Origin: Sulfuritalea sp. | GTDB lineage: Bacteria; Pseudomonadota; Gammaproteobacteria; Burkholderiales; Rhodocyclaceae | DNA: 64,000 nt | Direction of reading: 5' to 3' | NCBI GenBank assembly: GCA_016710465.1 | Contig: JADJVS010000015.1 | Coordinates: forward strand, 1-64,000 | Part shown: one piece after another, positions 13,026-21,117 of the stretch | Position numbering within the stretch: position 1 is the stretch's first letter | How the letters are laid out: each line of letters opens with the position of its first letter | Notes under the pieces: generated by a model | Database searches by the model: none | Seen by the model: only the letters and a program-made list of their open reading frames with translations | Told to the model about the DNA's origin: nothing | Program-made: the position numbers and the translations under genes

Positions 13026-14380
13026 TGGGACGCAAGTATTTCGGCACCGACGGGGTGCGCGGGCGTGTCGGGACCGAGCCGATCACGCCGGATTTCGTCA
13101 TGCGCCTGGGCTATGCCGCCGGCGCCACGCTGGTGGCGCGTGACGCCATGCCGGCCGGCGAACGCCCGGCGGTGCTGATCGGCAAGGACACGCGAATTTC
13201 CGGCTACATGCTCGAAGCCTCCCTGGAGGCGGGCTTTGCCGCCGCCGGCGTGGACGTGATGCTCTGCGGGCCGATGCCGACGCCGGCCGTGGCCTACCTT
13301 ACCCGCGCCCTGCGCCTGCAGGCCGGCGTGGTGATCTCGGCCTCGCACAATCCCTATGACGACAATGGCATCAAGTTCTTCTCGGCGCGGGGAGCCAAGC
13401 TCCCCGACGCCGTCGAACTTGAGATCGAGGCTCGCATGGAGCAAGCGATGGCCTGCATGGAATCGGCAAAGCTGGGCAAGGCGCGGCGCGTGGACGATGC
13501 CGCCGGGCGCTACATCGAGTTCTGCAAGAGCACCTTTCCCAACGACCTCGACCTGCGCGGCCTGAAGATTGCTGTCGACAGCGCCCATGGCGCCGCCTAT
13601 CACGTCGCGCCGAACGTGTTTCACGAGTTGGGCGCCGAGACAGTCGGCGTCGGCGACACGCCGAACGGACTCAACATCAATCACGAAGTGGGCGCCACGG
13701 CGCCCGAAGCCCTGCGCCGCAAGGTGCTGGAGTCCGGCGCCGACTGCGGCATCGCGCTCGACGGCGATGGCGACCGCCTGGTCATGGTCGATGCGGAGGG
13801 CAATCTGTATGACGGCGACCAGTTGCTGTATGTCATCGCCCGTCATCGCGCGCGCAACCAGGATGTCCCCGGCGTCGCCGGGACCTTGATGAGCAATCTC
13901 GGCTTTGAGCACGCGCTGGGCCGGCTCGGCATCGCGCTCGGCCGCGCCAAGGTCGGCGACCGCTACGTGCTGGAAATGATGCAGGACAGGGCCTGGCTTT
14001 TTGGCGGCGAAAATTCCGGCCACATCATCTGCCTCGATCGTCATACCACGGGCGATGGCATCATCGCCGCGCTGCAGGTTCTCGCCGCTCTGCGTGCCGG
14101 CGACGAGACGCTGGCCGAGGCTTGCGCCGATCTGCGCTTGTATCCGCAGAAACTGATCAACGTGCGCATGCCGGCGGGTTTCGATTGGATGGCGGACGCC
14201 GGAATCAAATCCGCCGCGAGGCTTGCGGAAGCGGCGCTCGACGGCGCCGGGCGGGTGCTGCTGAGACCCTCGGGAACCGAACCGTTGCTGCGCGTGATGG
14301 TCGAGGGCGAGGACGGCGCGCTGGTTGCCGCCCAGGCCGAGGCCATTGCGAACGCGGTGCGAACGGCGTTCGCGGGCTAG
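13025..14380 (+). CDS. glmM: Phosphoglucosamine mutase
   Basis: GlmM turns glucosamine-6-phosphate into glucosamine-1-phosphate for peptidoglycan and lipopolysaccharide. The 451-residue protein starts MGRKYFGTDGVRGRVG. The catalytic phosphoserine lies in VISASHNPYDDNGIKF near residue 103, the metal loop is ALDGDGDRLVMV, and the phosphate-binding C-terminal motif is RPSGTEPLLRV. It overlaps folP by one base. The convergent sixA gene ends on the very next base. Confidence 0.96.
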   Translation: MGRKYFGTDGVRGRVGTEPITPDFVMRLGYAAGATLVARDAMPAGERPAVLIGKDTRISGYMLEASLEAGFAAAGVDVMLCGPMPTPAVAYLTRALRLQAGVVISASHNPYDDNGIKFFSARGAKLPDAVELEIEARMEQAMACMESAKLGKARRVDDAAGRYIEFCKSTFPNDLDLRGLKIAVDSAHGAAYHVAPNVFHELGAETVGVGDTPNGLNINHEVGATAPEALRRKVLESGADCGIALDGDGDRLVMVDAEGNLYDGDQLLYVIARHRARNQDVPGVAGTLMSNLGFEHALGRLGIALGRAKVGDRYVLEMMQDRAWLFGGENSGHIICLDRHTTGDGIIAALQVLAALRAGDETLAEACADLRLYPQKLINVRMPAGFDWMADAGIKSAARLAEAALDGAGRVLLRPSGTEPLLRVMVEGEDGALVAAQAEAIANAVRTAFAG

Positions 14381-14833
14381 TCAGGGGCAAAGCACGGCGC
14401 GCAGCACGGTCTGCGTTTCGTCCAGGCGCACACGGTTGGTGAACCACCAGATGCCGCCTTTCTTGATGGTCCAATCGGCTTCGGTGCCGGCCAGCAGCAG
14501 CGAGGCCAGGCGGCCCAGGGTTGGTTGATGACCGACGACGATGACGGCGCCGGCGTGGTCCGGCCAATCGACCGCGCCGAGCAGATCCGCCGTGCTGGCC
14601 CCGACGCCAAGTTGCGTCTTTACCTTTACCGGCAGGCCCAGGGTTTGCGCTGTTTGCAGCGCGCGCTTTGCCGGACTGGAGAGGACGGCGACGTCGCGCA
14701 AGGGTTGCGCGCGCAACCATTCGGCGAGCTTTTCGGCCTGACGCCTGCCGCGTGCCGTGAGTTCCCTGTCCGTGTCGGCTTCCGCGCCTTCCGGGTTCTT
14801 GGCCTCGGCGTGGCGCCATAGAATCAAATCCAC
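14381..14833 (-). CDS. sixA: SixA-type phosphohistidine phosphatase
   Basis: SixA is a small histidine-phosphatase-superfamily enzyme that dephosphorylates histidine phosphotransfer domains. The 150-residue protein opens with MDLILWRHAEA, the RHG-type motif with the nucleophilic His, has the conserved LSSPAKRALQTAQ, and later IVVGHQPTLGRL with the second His. It is a single domain with no signal peptide. A PhoB-box-like array with a -10 candidate lies upstream on this strand (14861-14894), which would place it in the phosphate regulon. It converges on glmM with no gap. Substrate is unknown here. Confidence 0.9.
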   Translation of the reverse strand: MDLILWRHAEAKNPEGAEADTDRELTARGRRQAEKLAEWLRAQPLRDVAVLSSPAKRALQTAQTLGLPVKVKTQLGVGASTADLLGAVDWPDHAGAVIVVGHQPTLGRLASLLLAGTEADWTIKKGGIWWFTNRVRLDETQTVLRAVLCP

Positions 14834-14860
14834 TGCTTCCTCCCTGCGATCAAGGCTGGC

Positions 14861-14894
14861 AGCCTAAGCATCGCGTGTTACGCCCGGATGAAGG
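14861..14894 (-). promoter_or_regulatory. PhoB-box-like promoter for sixA
   Basis: On the minus strand the half-sites CCTTCAT and GCGTAAC are separated by 4 bases (11-base period), and a -10-like TAGGCT (14861-14866) follows exactly 10 bases later. That spacing equals the E. coli phoA promoter. sixA starts 28 bases downstream. The -10 matches the consensus in only 3 of 6 positions. Confidence 0.5.
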
Positions 14895-14928
14895 CACGAC
14901 GAGGCGCGCCGGCAATGGCACCGTGCAA

Positions 14929-14973
14929 GTGTCATCGCGGCGTAACAATTCGCCGACGCCCGGTTGCTAGAAT
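14929..14973 (+). promoter_or_regulatory. PhoB-box-like promoter for the CorA-like gene
   Basis: Half-sites GTGTCAT (14929-14935) and GCGTAAC (14940-14946) are 11 bases apart, with a degenerate third, CGCCGAC, at 14951-14957. TAGAAT, a 5 of 6 match to the -10 consensus, starts 10 bases after it (14968-14973). GTGTCAT is close to the E. coli consensus CTGTCAT. It is divergent from the sixA box. The 353-base gap 14834-15186 otherwise holds only the doubtful small ORF at 15011. Confidence 0.6.
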
Positions 14974-15010
14974 TCGGAGCACGCAATCCTATTGACTGGT
15001 GGCGGTTCCC

Positions 15011-15151
15011 ATGGATATGGACACAGCGTTCAAGCGCATGGCCGGGCGCCGCGGGGAAGCGGCGTCGACGGCCGACGCAATGCCGGCGGCCCTCGCACGT
15101 GGTCATCTCCGCGACGCCCCGCCAGACACGCGGATGATTTGTTCTTGCTGA
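15011..15151 (+). CDS. Possible 46-residue peptide upstream of the CorA-like gene
   Basis: An ATG at 15011, 38 bases after the TAGAAT -10 element, opens a 46-codon frame (MDMDTAFKRMAGRRGEAAST to MICSC, TGA at 15149-15151). It ends 35 bases before the CorA-like start in another frame. There is no convincing ribosome site. It could be a leader peptide or chance; I recognise no family. Confidence 0.25.
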   Translation: MDMDTAFKRMAGRRGEAASTADAMPAALARGHLRDAPPDTRMICSC

Positions 15152-15186
15152 GTCCCGAATCGACCGATCGGTCAAGCCGGCCGGTG

Positions 15187-16539
15187 ATGGCGTCGGACGC
15201 CACTCGCCTGGGAAAACAGCTTGAGGATGTGCGGTCCCTGCTGGCGCGCCAGCGACGCGTTTCGGGCCTGGTGCATCACCAGCGCATGTCGCGCCACGAG
15301 TTGGTCGAGGGGCTGGTGCAGCGGCAACACCTCGTGGAATTGCAGACCTTGTTGCGCCGCCTGTCCATCGCGGAAACCGGCCGCCTGATCGAAGGCCTGA
15401 CCGGCGAGGACCGCGTCATGGCCTGGCGTCAGGTTGACGAGCAGGCCTGCGACCAGGTGCTGGAGTTGCTGCCCGACAGCCTGCGCGAGGAACTGCTCGG
15501 GGCGAGGCCATTGCCCTCGGTGCGCAACATGCTCAACGCCTTCGTGCTGAAGGATGGCCGCCTGGTGCAGGTTCCGGTCGATACGCGGGCGGACTTTGAC
15601 CGGCTGCAACCGATCTGGGTCGATCTGGTGGCGCCCACGGCGGGCCTGCGTTCCTGGGTCGGCGGGCATTTCGGCATCGGCCTTCCCGATCCCGACGAAC
15701 TCACCGACATCGAGGCCAGCGCGCGGTTTTTCATCGATGACAGGGGCGACGTCCACCTGCATTCGGATTTTCTGCTCGATGCCGATGACGCTCCGCGAAA
15801 CGTCGCGGTTGCCTTGATCCTGCGCGATGACATCCTGTTTTCGATCCGCAAGGAAGAACTGCCGGTGTTTCGCCTGCAGCGATTGCGTGCGCGGACCCAG
15901 ACCGGCTATGTGAAGGACGGCAAGGACGTGCTGCTCGACCTCTACGCTGCCGACGTCGAGTATTCCGCGGATTCGCTGGAAAACATCTATGCCGACTTCG
16001 AGGCCCTCGGCAAGCGTGTCCTCGATCCGCGCGTGGGCGACGAAGAGGCGGGACGAATCCTCGCCGAGATCGCGCGCGGCGAGGACCTCAACGGACGCAT
16101 CCGGCGCAATGTCCTTGATACGCGGCGCGCGCTGTCCTTCCTGGTGCGCGGCAAGTTGCTGGCGGCGGGGCAGCAGGACGACGCGCGGCAGATCCTGCGC
16201 GACATCGAATCGCTGGACGTCCATACGTCCTTTCTGTTCGGCAAGATCAACTTCCTGATGGACTCGACAATCGGCTTCATCAACATCAACCAGAACAAGC
16301 GCGTATCCAAGCTGACCACGATCAGCGTGGTGTTCACGCCGATCAACATCGTGGCCGGAATTGGCGGAATGTCGGAGTTCTCGATGATGACCCAGGGCGT
16401 GCCCTGGCCGGCCGCCTACGCCGGGTTCCTGACGGCGATGCTGGGCATCGGCTTCGGTGCCTTCTTTGCACTGCGCCACTTTGAGCACCGGGAGCGGCAA
16501 AGGCTGCACGCGGCGAGGCTCAGGCAGGGCCGCGAGTAG
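15187..16539 (+). CDS. CorA-like divalent cation transporter with MgtE-type N-domain
   Basis: A 450-residue protein probably moving Mg or another divalent cation across the inner membrane. Residues 1-120 (ELVEGLVQRQHLVELQTLLR, AETGRLIEGL, QVLELLPDSLREELL) look like the helical MgtE N-domain. The remainder is a CorA-type cytoplasmic funnel and two C-terminal helices (ISVVFTPINIVAGIGGM; AAYAGFLTAMLGIGFGAFF). The CorA signature GMN is GMS here, which may alter selectivity. I choose ATG 15187; the same frame is open upstream but reads as low-complexity sequence. A PhoB-like promoter lies upstream. It converges on the c-di-GMP gene with 15 bases between stops. Confidence 0.8.
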   Translation: MASDATRLGKQLEDVRSLLARQRRVSGLVHHQRMSRHELVEGLVQRQHLVELQTLLRRLSIAETGRLIEGLTGEDRVMAWRQVDEQACDQVLELLPDSLREELLGARPLPSVRNMLNAFVLKDGRLVQVPVDTRADFDRLQPIWVDLVAPTAGLRSWVGGHFGIGLPDPDELTDIEASARFFIDDRGDVHLHSDFLLDADDAPRNVAVALILRDDILFSIRKEELPVFRLQRLRARTQTGYVKDGKDVLLDLYAADVEYSADSLENIYADFEALGKRVLDPRVGDEEAGRILAEIARGEDLNGRIRRNVLDTRRALSFLVRGKLLAAGQQDDARQILRDIESLDVHTSFLFGKINFLMDSTIGFININQNKRVSKLTTISVVFTPINIVAGIGGMSEFSMMTQGVPWPAAYAGFLTAMLGIGFGAFFALRHFEHRERQRLHAARLRQGRE

Positions 16540-16554
16540 CCCGGCGCGAAAATT

Positions 16555-18438
16555 TCAGGGCGCGCTGGCGGTGGCGATGCCGGGAGTCGGCGCTGGCGCC
16601 ACGGCGATCAGGCTTCCCTGCTTTCGTGACACGCCGGCGCGAGCACTGGGTGCCCGTCGCTCGATGAACAAGCTGCTGCCCTTGATCCGCTTGGCTTCCT
16701 TTTTGGCTTCGCCAAGCGCGGCGGAAACGTCGTGGTGGCTGACGAATGCGCCTGGCGCCACCTTGACGCAGCCGATCGAAAGCGCGGGCAGGGCGTGGAA
16801 TACCAGTTGCCCGCGCCGGTCTTCGCTGGAATAGCCGCCTGAATCCATGTGGTTGGCCGAGAGGTGCTGCGGCAAGGCGGCGTCGAAGTCGCGCAGCACC
16901 CGGCCCAGGCGCCGTTCCCAGTCCTGGCTTTGCAGCAGGACGATGAAATCATCGCCACCGATATGGCCGACGAAATCCCGGTGATCGGCGGCCGCCTCCG
17001 ACAGCAGGCGACCCATCAACTGGATCATCTGGTCGCCGTGGAGATAGCCGTAAGTGTCGTTATAGGCCTTGAAATTGTCGAGATCGCAATAGGCGGCGAC
17101 GAAGCCGTGTTGCGCCGCCAGCAATTCGTCGAGCTGCTCGTTGATCGGCACGTTGCCCGGAAGTTGGGTCAGGGGATTGGCGTAGCGCGCGGCGCGGATT
17201 TGCAGGTCGGTGATGATCGCCATCAGCTCGCGCAGAAAGCCGACGCCGCGATACCGCCCGTTGCGCGTGATGACGAAGCTTTCTCCGATTTGCGTATTGC
17301 GCAGGCCGCCGATGGTCCTGGCCACGTCCTGGGCGCTTTGCAACTCGTCGAACAGGTGTGGCGGATCCATCACCATGGAGCACGGTCGCCGGCCGTACAG
17401 CTCCCGGCGGAATGGGCGCGCGAAGCGGTCGATCAGGGCGCCGCGGGTGATGATGCCCATGGGATGGCCGTCCGCCACCACGGGCACGATGCACAAAGTG
17501 GGGTCGGACTCGAACATGCGGTAGACGGCGTCGTTTTCCGTGTCGGGATCCACGGTGGCGAGCTCGTGCGCCAATTGACCGACCAGGACCGAGCGTGACT
17601 CGGTGCGGGGCGGGGGCATCACGAGGATGCTTTTTTCGCATTCGATCGCGGGCACGGACGCCGTTGCCGCGGCGATCTTGCGGTGGGGCCGCGCAATCCC
17701 GAAGCCTTGCAGGTAGTTGATCCCCAGGCGGCGCAGTACCGAGAGCTGCTCCCCGGTCTCGACGCCTTCGGCGATCAGCGCGCTGCCGCAGGCATCGGCG
17801 ATCTCGTGCATGGCGAGCACGAAACGCAGCTTGAGCGCGTCCTTGTCGATGCCGGTGACGAAGTGCCGGTCGATCTTGACGAATTCGGGCCGCACGTCCG
17901 ACCACATGCGCAGGTTCGAAAAGCCCTCACCCATGTCATCCATGGCAATCTGCATGCCCATGCGGCGCACTTCGCGCAGCAAGTCCTGCAGGTCGGTGTA
18001 GTCCGTGACCGACTCGTTCTCGGTGATCTCGATCACGATGCGCGATGGCGCAACGCCGAGCCGCAACAGTTGGCGTCGCACGTCGGCGAAGCGCAGGCGG
18101 CTGGCGTGCAGGCAGCCAATACTCATATTGACGAATAGCCGCAGCGTCGATTGCTGGGCGGCGAACTGGGTCAATGCCGTTTCCACCGCCAGCCATTCGA
18201 GTTCGTGGGTGCGCTGTTGCTCCGCCGCGGCGGCAAAGAGGGCATCCGGGGTATGCAGTACCGAGCCCTCCGGTCCGCGGATCAGCGCCTCGCAGGCAAA
18301 GTGGCGGCCTTGCGCGAGATCGAAGATCGGCTGGAACACCGCGTGCAAGGCGCGATCGGCCATCAGGCCGTGCAGCGGCCCGGCAGCGGGCTCGGGAACC
18401 ACCGACAACAGCCGGTCCCGTGTCAGCACGGCTTCCAT
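16555..18438 (-). CDS. c-di-GMP regulator: EAL, CBS-pair and GGDEF domains
   Basis: A 627-residue soluble protein with an unusual order of domains. EAL (residues 25-265) keeps EALIR near 49, NMS, EITEN, DDMGEGFSNL and KIDRHF, so phosphodiesterase activity is plausible. A CBS-like pair follows (about 300-410; GHPMGIITR, ARPFRRELYGRRPC). The GGDEF domain (about 430-600) has CDLDNFKAYND and GGDDF near 496, a permissible active-site variant. No membrane helix is seen. It starts 4 bases after the phoX stop, so it is probably co-transcribed with phoX. The same CBS module occurs in the hybrid kinase at 23238. A copy of the dispersed 22-base repeat encodes part of its last residues. Confidence 0.9.
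   Translation of the reverse strand: MEAVLTRDRLLSVVPEPAAGPLHGLMADRALHAVFQPIFDLAQGRHFACEALIRGPEGSVLHTPDALFAAAAEQQRTHELEWLAVETALTQFAAQQSTLRLFVNMSIGCLHASRLRFADVRRQLLRLGVAPSRIVIEITENESVTDYTDLQDLLREVRRMGMQIAMDDMGEGFSNLRMWSDVRPEFVKIDRHFVTGIDKDALKLRFVLAMHEIADACGSALIAEGVETGEQLSVLRRLGINYLQGFGIARPHRKIAAATASVPAIECEKSILVMPPPRTESRSVLVGQLAHELATVDPDTENDAVYRMFESDPTLCIVPVVADGHPMGIITRGALIDRFARPFRRELYGRRPCSMVMDPPHLFDELQSAQDVARTIGGLRNTQIGESFVITRNGRYRGVGFLRELMAIITDLQIRAARYANPLTQLPGNVPINEQLDELLAAQHGFVAAYCDLDNFKAYNDTYGYLHGDQMIQLMGRLLSEAAADHRDFVGHIGGDDFIVLLQSQDWERRLGRVLRDFDAALPQHLSANHMDSGGYSSEDRRGQLVFHALPALSIGCVKVAPGAFVSHHDVSAALGEAKKEAKRIKGSSLFIERRAPSARAGVSRKQGSLIAVAPAPTPGIATASAP
16585..16606 (+). repeat. Dispersed 22-base motif, copy 2
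   Basis: AGTCGGCGCTGG, CGCC, ACGGCG. It lies in the last 17 codons of the EAL/GGDEF gene, read on the other strand as VAPAPT. Confidence 0.55.
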
Positions 18439-18442
18439 GCGC

Positions 18443-20367
18443 TTATCCGGCCGCCCCGATCACGCCACCGCCGAGGCGACGGATCGCCACCGTCGCGGAG
18501 CGTGGCCGGCCGCCGCCAAGTTCGGGAAACTGGTTTCCGGGCCAGGCACTGATCGCCGTCGGCTGCGCCGGATCGGCCCGTTCGGATGCGGACTCGCCGG
18601 GGTGCTGGATATTGATGAACAGGGTTTGCCCGTCAGGTGTCGCGGTGATTCCCGTGACCTCGCAACCGCGCGGGCCGGTGAGGAAGCGGCGCACGGCGCC
18701 ATTCACCGGGTCGGCGACCAGCATCTGGTTGTTGCCGAAGGCAGCGTGATTGCGGTCGCCGAGCACCGACGTCGAGACATCGGTCTGAATCCAGAGGCGT
18801 CCGCCTCTGTCGAACCAGAGCCCGTCCGGGCTGGCAAAGAGATCACCCTTGATGTTGCCCTTGAGGTTCGTTTCGTTCAGCTCCGGGTTGCCGCATTCGA
18901 CGAAGACATCCCAGGAGAGTGTTTCGGCGGCGGCGTCGCCGCCGCCCTCGCGCCAGCGCAGAATGTGTCCGAAAAGGTTTGACGCACGGAGTTGGCGGCA
19001 TTGAGTCCGGGGACCTCGCTGCTGCCTCGCTTGGCATTGTTGGTCAGGGCGCAGTACACCTCTCCGGTCTGCGGATGGACCGCGATCCATTCCGGCCTGT
19101 CCATGCGGGTTGCCTTGAGGGCGTCGGCGGCCTGTCGTGTCTTGATCAGCACTTCCGCCTGGTCGGCGATGCCATTGGCCGCCGTCAATCCGGACTGGCC
19201 GTGCGTCAGAGCCAGCCAGCGTCCGCGGCCGTCTTCGTCGAATCGGGCGACATGGAGCGTGCCCTCGTCGAGGAGGTTGGCGGTGCTCTGCCCCTTGACA
19301 TAGGGGCGAGACGAAACGAACTTGTAGATGTACTCGAAGCGCTCGTCGTCGCCCATGTAGACGACCACGCGTTGATCGCGCGCCAGGGTGACGAAAGCGC
19401 CCTCGTGCTTGATGCGCCCGAGTGCCGTGCGCTTGATCGGCATCGCATCCGGTCGCATGGGGTCGATCTCGACCACCCAGCCGAAGCGGTTGGCCTCGTT
19501 CGGGTGACGTTCCGCGTCAAAGCGTTCGTCGTGTTCATGCCAGCGGTAGCCGGCGGTCCTGGCGGAGATTCCGTAGCGCTTCTGTTCCGCGGTCGCCTCC
19601 TTGGTCGCCTTGAAATAGCCGTTGAAATTTTCCTCGCAGGTGAGGTAGGTGCCCCACGGCGTCACGCCCATGGCGCAATTGTTCAGCGTGCCGAGCACCA
19701 GGCGACCCAGGGGATCCGCGGCGGTGCGCATGCCCTTCGCGCCGGCGGCCGGGCCGGCAACCACCATTGGGGTGGCGGCGGTGATGCGGCGCGCGTAGGC
19801 GGAGGGGCGGACGACGCGCCAGGATTCTTCCTCGCGACGAATCTCGATCACCGAGACACCGTGCGCGGCCTGTGCCTTGGCGACCTTCCCGGCGTTCCAT
19901 GAACGCATGCCATCGGGGTGGAGGAGACCATCGTCGGTATATTCATGGTTTACGCAAAGCAGGCCGTGGGTCGAGCTTCCCGCCAGCGGAAAGTAGTGCA
20001 TGCCGTCGTGGTGCATCCCGCCCTGGAGGGCTTGCTCGGCTGCCGTGTTCGATGCATCGGCCTTGAAGGCGGGGCCGTCGCCAACGGGATCGCCCCAGGC
20101 GAAGACGACTTGCGCGGCGTATCCATCCGGCAGGCGCAGCTCGTCGGCCGCCGATGCGGCAATCTCCTTGAAGCCGATCACCGGAGCGCCGCCGCGACGC
20201 GCCATCCTTGCCGCCAGGGCACCCGGCGGCATGGCGCCCAGCATCACCCCGGCGATCACGCCGGTCAGCAGGCTGCGCCGGCGCCGATCGACGATCTCGC
20301 CAAAGCTCGGCGTCGCAAGCGGATTGCTGATCAGGCTGTCGTCATGACTCTTCATTGGCGGATTCAC
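18443..20367 (-). pseudogene. phoX: PhoX-type alkaline phosphatase, one frameshift
   Basis: PhoX (DUF839) is a Tat-exported, calcium/iron-dependent phosphatase that releases phosphate from organic esters. A Tat motif RRRRSLL near residue 30 is followed by a hydrophobic helix. Family stretches include GLLCVNHEYTDDGLLHPDG, WGTYLTCEENFNGYF and HEGAFVTLARDQRVVVYMGDD. The frame breaks near 18985, about residue 460, right after GLNAANSVR; the expected NLFGHILRWRE continues in the next frame to a normal end including GNPELNETNLKGNI and SPDGLWFDRGGRLWIQTD. One base restores about 640 residues. This is the only frameshift I see after 4.7 kb, so it may be real. It is followed after 4 bases by the EAL/GGDEF gene. 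Confidence 0.85.
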
Positions 20368-20410
20368 CCAAGTTTGCAGCTATCGCGTGGCCTCGTCGGC
20401 GGCATCCCGC

Positions 20411-20704
20411 TCAGCCTTCGCTGCGCGGAGCGCGATATTGGTTGTAGTGTTCCATGGACCGGCGTGTCGCCAGTCGGTTGGCTTCGGACTTCTCACGTCC
20501 CAGTGCGTCCCGTGCGGCCGGACCCAGCCTGGCGGCATCCAGCGTGGCCTGGCAACGCCAGCGATAGCCTTGGCGCGTTTCCACCCGGCGCATGGGGTGA
20601 CCCGGCGGGTGTTCCCTGCGGCAGGAATAGCAATAGCGCGGCTTCTCCGCGACCTCGCTCGTTGCCGACGGCTGCCAGCCGGGCTGCATGTTGCCGCAAG
20701 GCAT
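20411..20704 (-). CDS. Small zinc-ribbon-like protein, unknown function
   Basis: A 97-residue basic protein. It contains C-x2-C in RYCYSCRREHPPG and a later YRWRCQATLD, so a one-ribbon metal site is possible, though only three well-placed Cys plus His are visible. I do not recognise the family. It starts 4 bases after the stop of a 37-residue ORF and ends 43 bases before phoX, so it appears to be part of a phoX operon. The high content of Arg and the lack of a signal peptide suggest a cytoplasmic protein. Confidence 0.55.
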   Translation of the reverse strand: MPCGNMQPGWQPSATSEVAEKPRYCYSCRREHPPGHPMRRVETRQGYRWRCQATLDAARLGPAARDALGREKSEANRLATRRSMEHYNQYRAPRSEG

Positions 20705-20707
20705 GCC

Positions 20708-20821
20708 TCAGCCCTGGCGGGGGTGGCGCGGATGACTCCAGCGCGAGCGAAGCAAGGCGAATACTTCGATCATGCCCCAGATCAGGGCATTGCCAAGAGC
20801 GATGGCTGAATGACGGTTCAT
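20708..20821 (-). CDS. 37-residue putative single-span membrane peptide
   Basis: Reads MNRHSAIALGNALIWGMIEV and then FALLRSRWSHPRHPRQG. A central hydrophobic stretch (about residues 6-24) could span the membrane, followed by a basic tail, the usual look of a small inner-membrane protein with its C-terminus in the cytoplasm. The ribosome site is weak. It lies between a 29-residue ORF with a strong ribosome site and the zinc-ribbon-like gene, all on one strand. No family recognised. Confidence 0.4.
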   Translation of the reverse strand: MNRHSAIALGNALIWGMIEVFALLRSRWSHPRHPRQG

Positions 20822-20864
20822 GGGGATTCGCAAGGAGTTGCCTTGAGCGGGAAGGGCGGGCGAG

Positions 20865-20954
20865 TCACAGGTCGTCCAGCGGCCAGATCACCGTCCATTC
20901 GTGATCGAAGAAATGGTCGATGACGCCGAAGATGCGATCGAAGACGGCTTGCAT
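20865..20954 (-). CDS. 29-residue micro-ORF at the head of the phoX operon
   Basis: The frame reads MQAVFDRIFGVIDHFFDHEW then TVIWPLDDL. A strong ribosome site GGGAGG sits 8 bases in front of the ATG, and a PhoB-like promoter ends only about 40 bases upstream, so this is the first start codon a transcript would present. The peptide is acidic and aromatic with no clear membrane span. It could be a leader peptide or a small regulatory protein. No relatives recognised. Confidence 0.5.
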   Translation of the reverse strand: MQAVFDRIFGVIDHFFDHEWTVIWPLDDL

Positions 20955-20992
20955 TTGGCTTGCCTCCCGGATTTGCCGTTGGCGATGCAGCC

Positions 20993-21037
20993 AAGATACG
21001 GAGCAAGTGTTGCAGAGAGTTTTCACGTCCAGACAGT
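20993..21037 (-). promoter_or_regulatory. PhoB-box-like promoter for the micro-ORF/phoX operon
   Basis: Minus-strand half-sites GTGAAAA and CTGCAAC lie 11 bases apart (21009-21026), with a weaker ACTGTCT one period further upstream (21031-21037). TATCTT (20993-20998) follows the last half-site by exactly 10 bases. The half-sites are more degenerate than those of the porin or lipoprotein. Confidence 0.45.
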
Positions 21038-21117
21038 TTGCCCCGCCGGCGCCGGGATCGCGTTTTCCGCGGCGGACATGCGTTATCCTGCGCCGCGCCG
21101 GGACGCGGCGGACGGGA

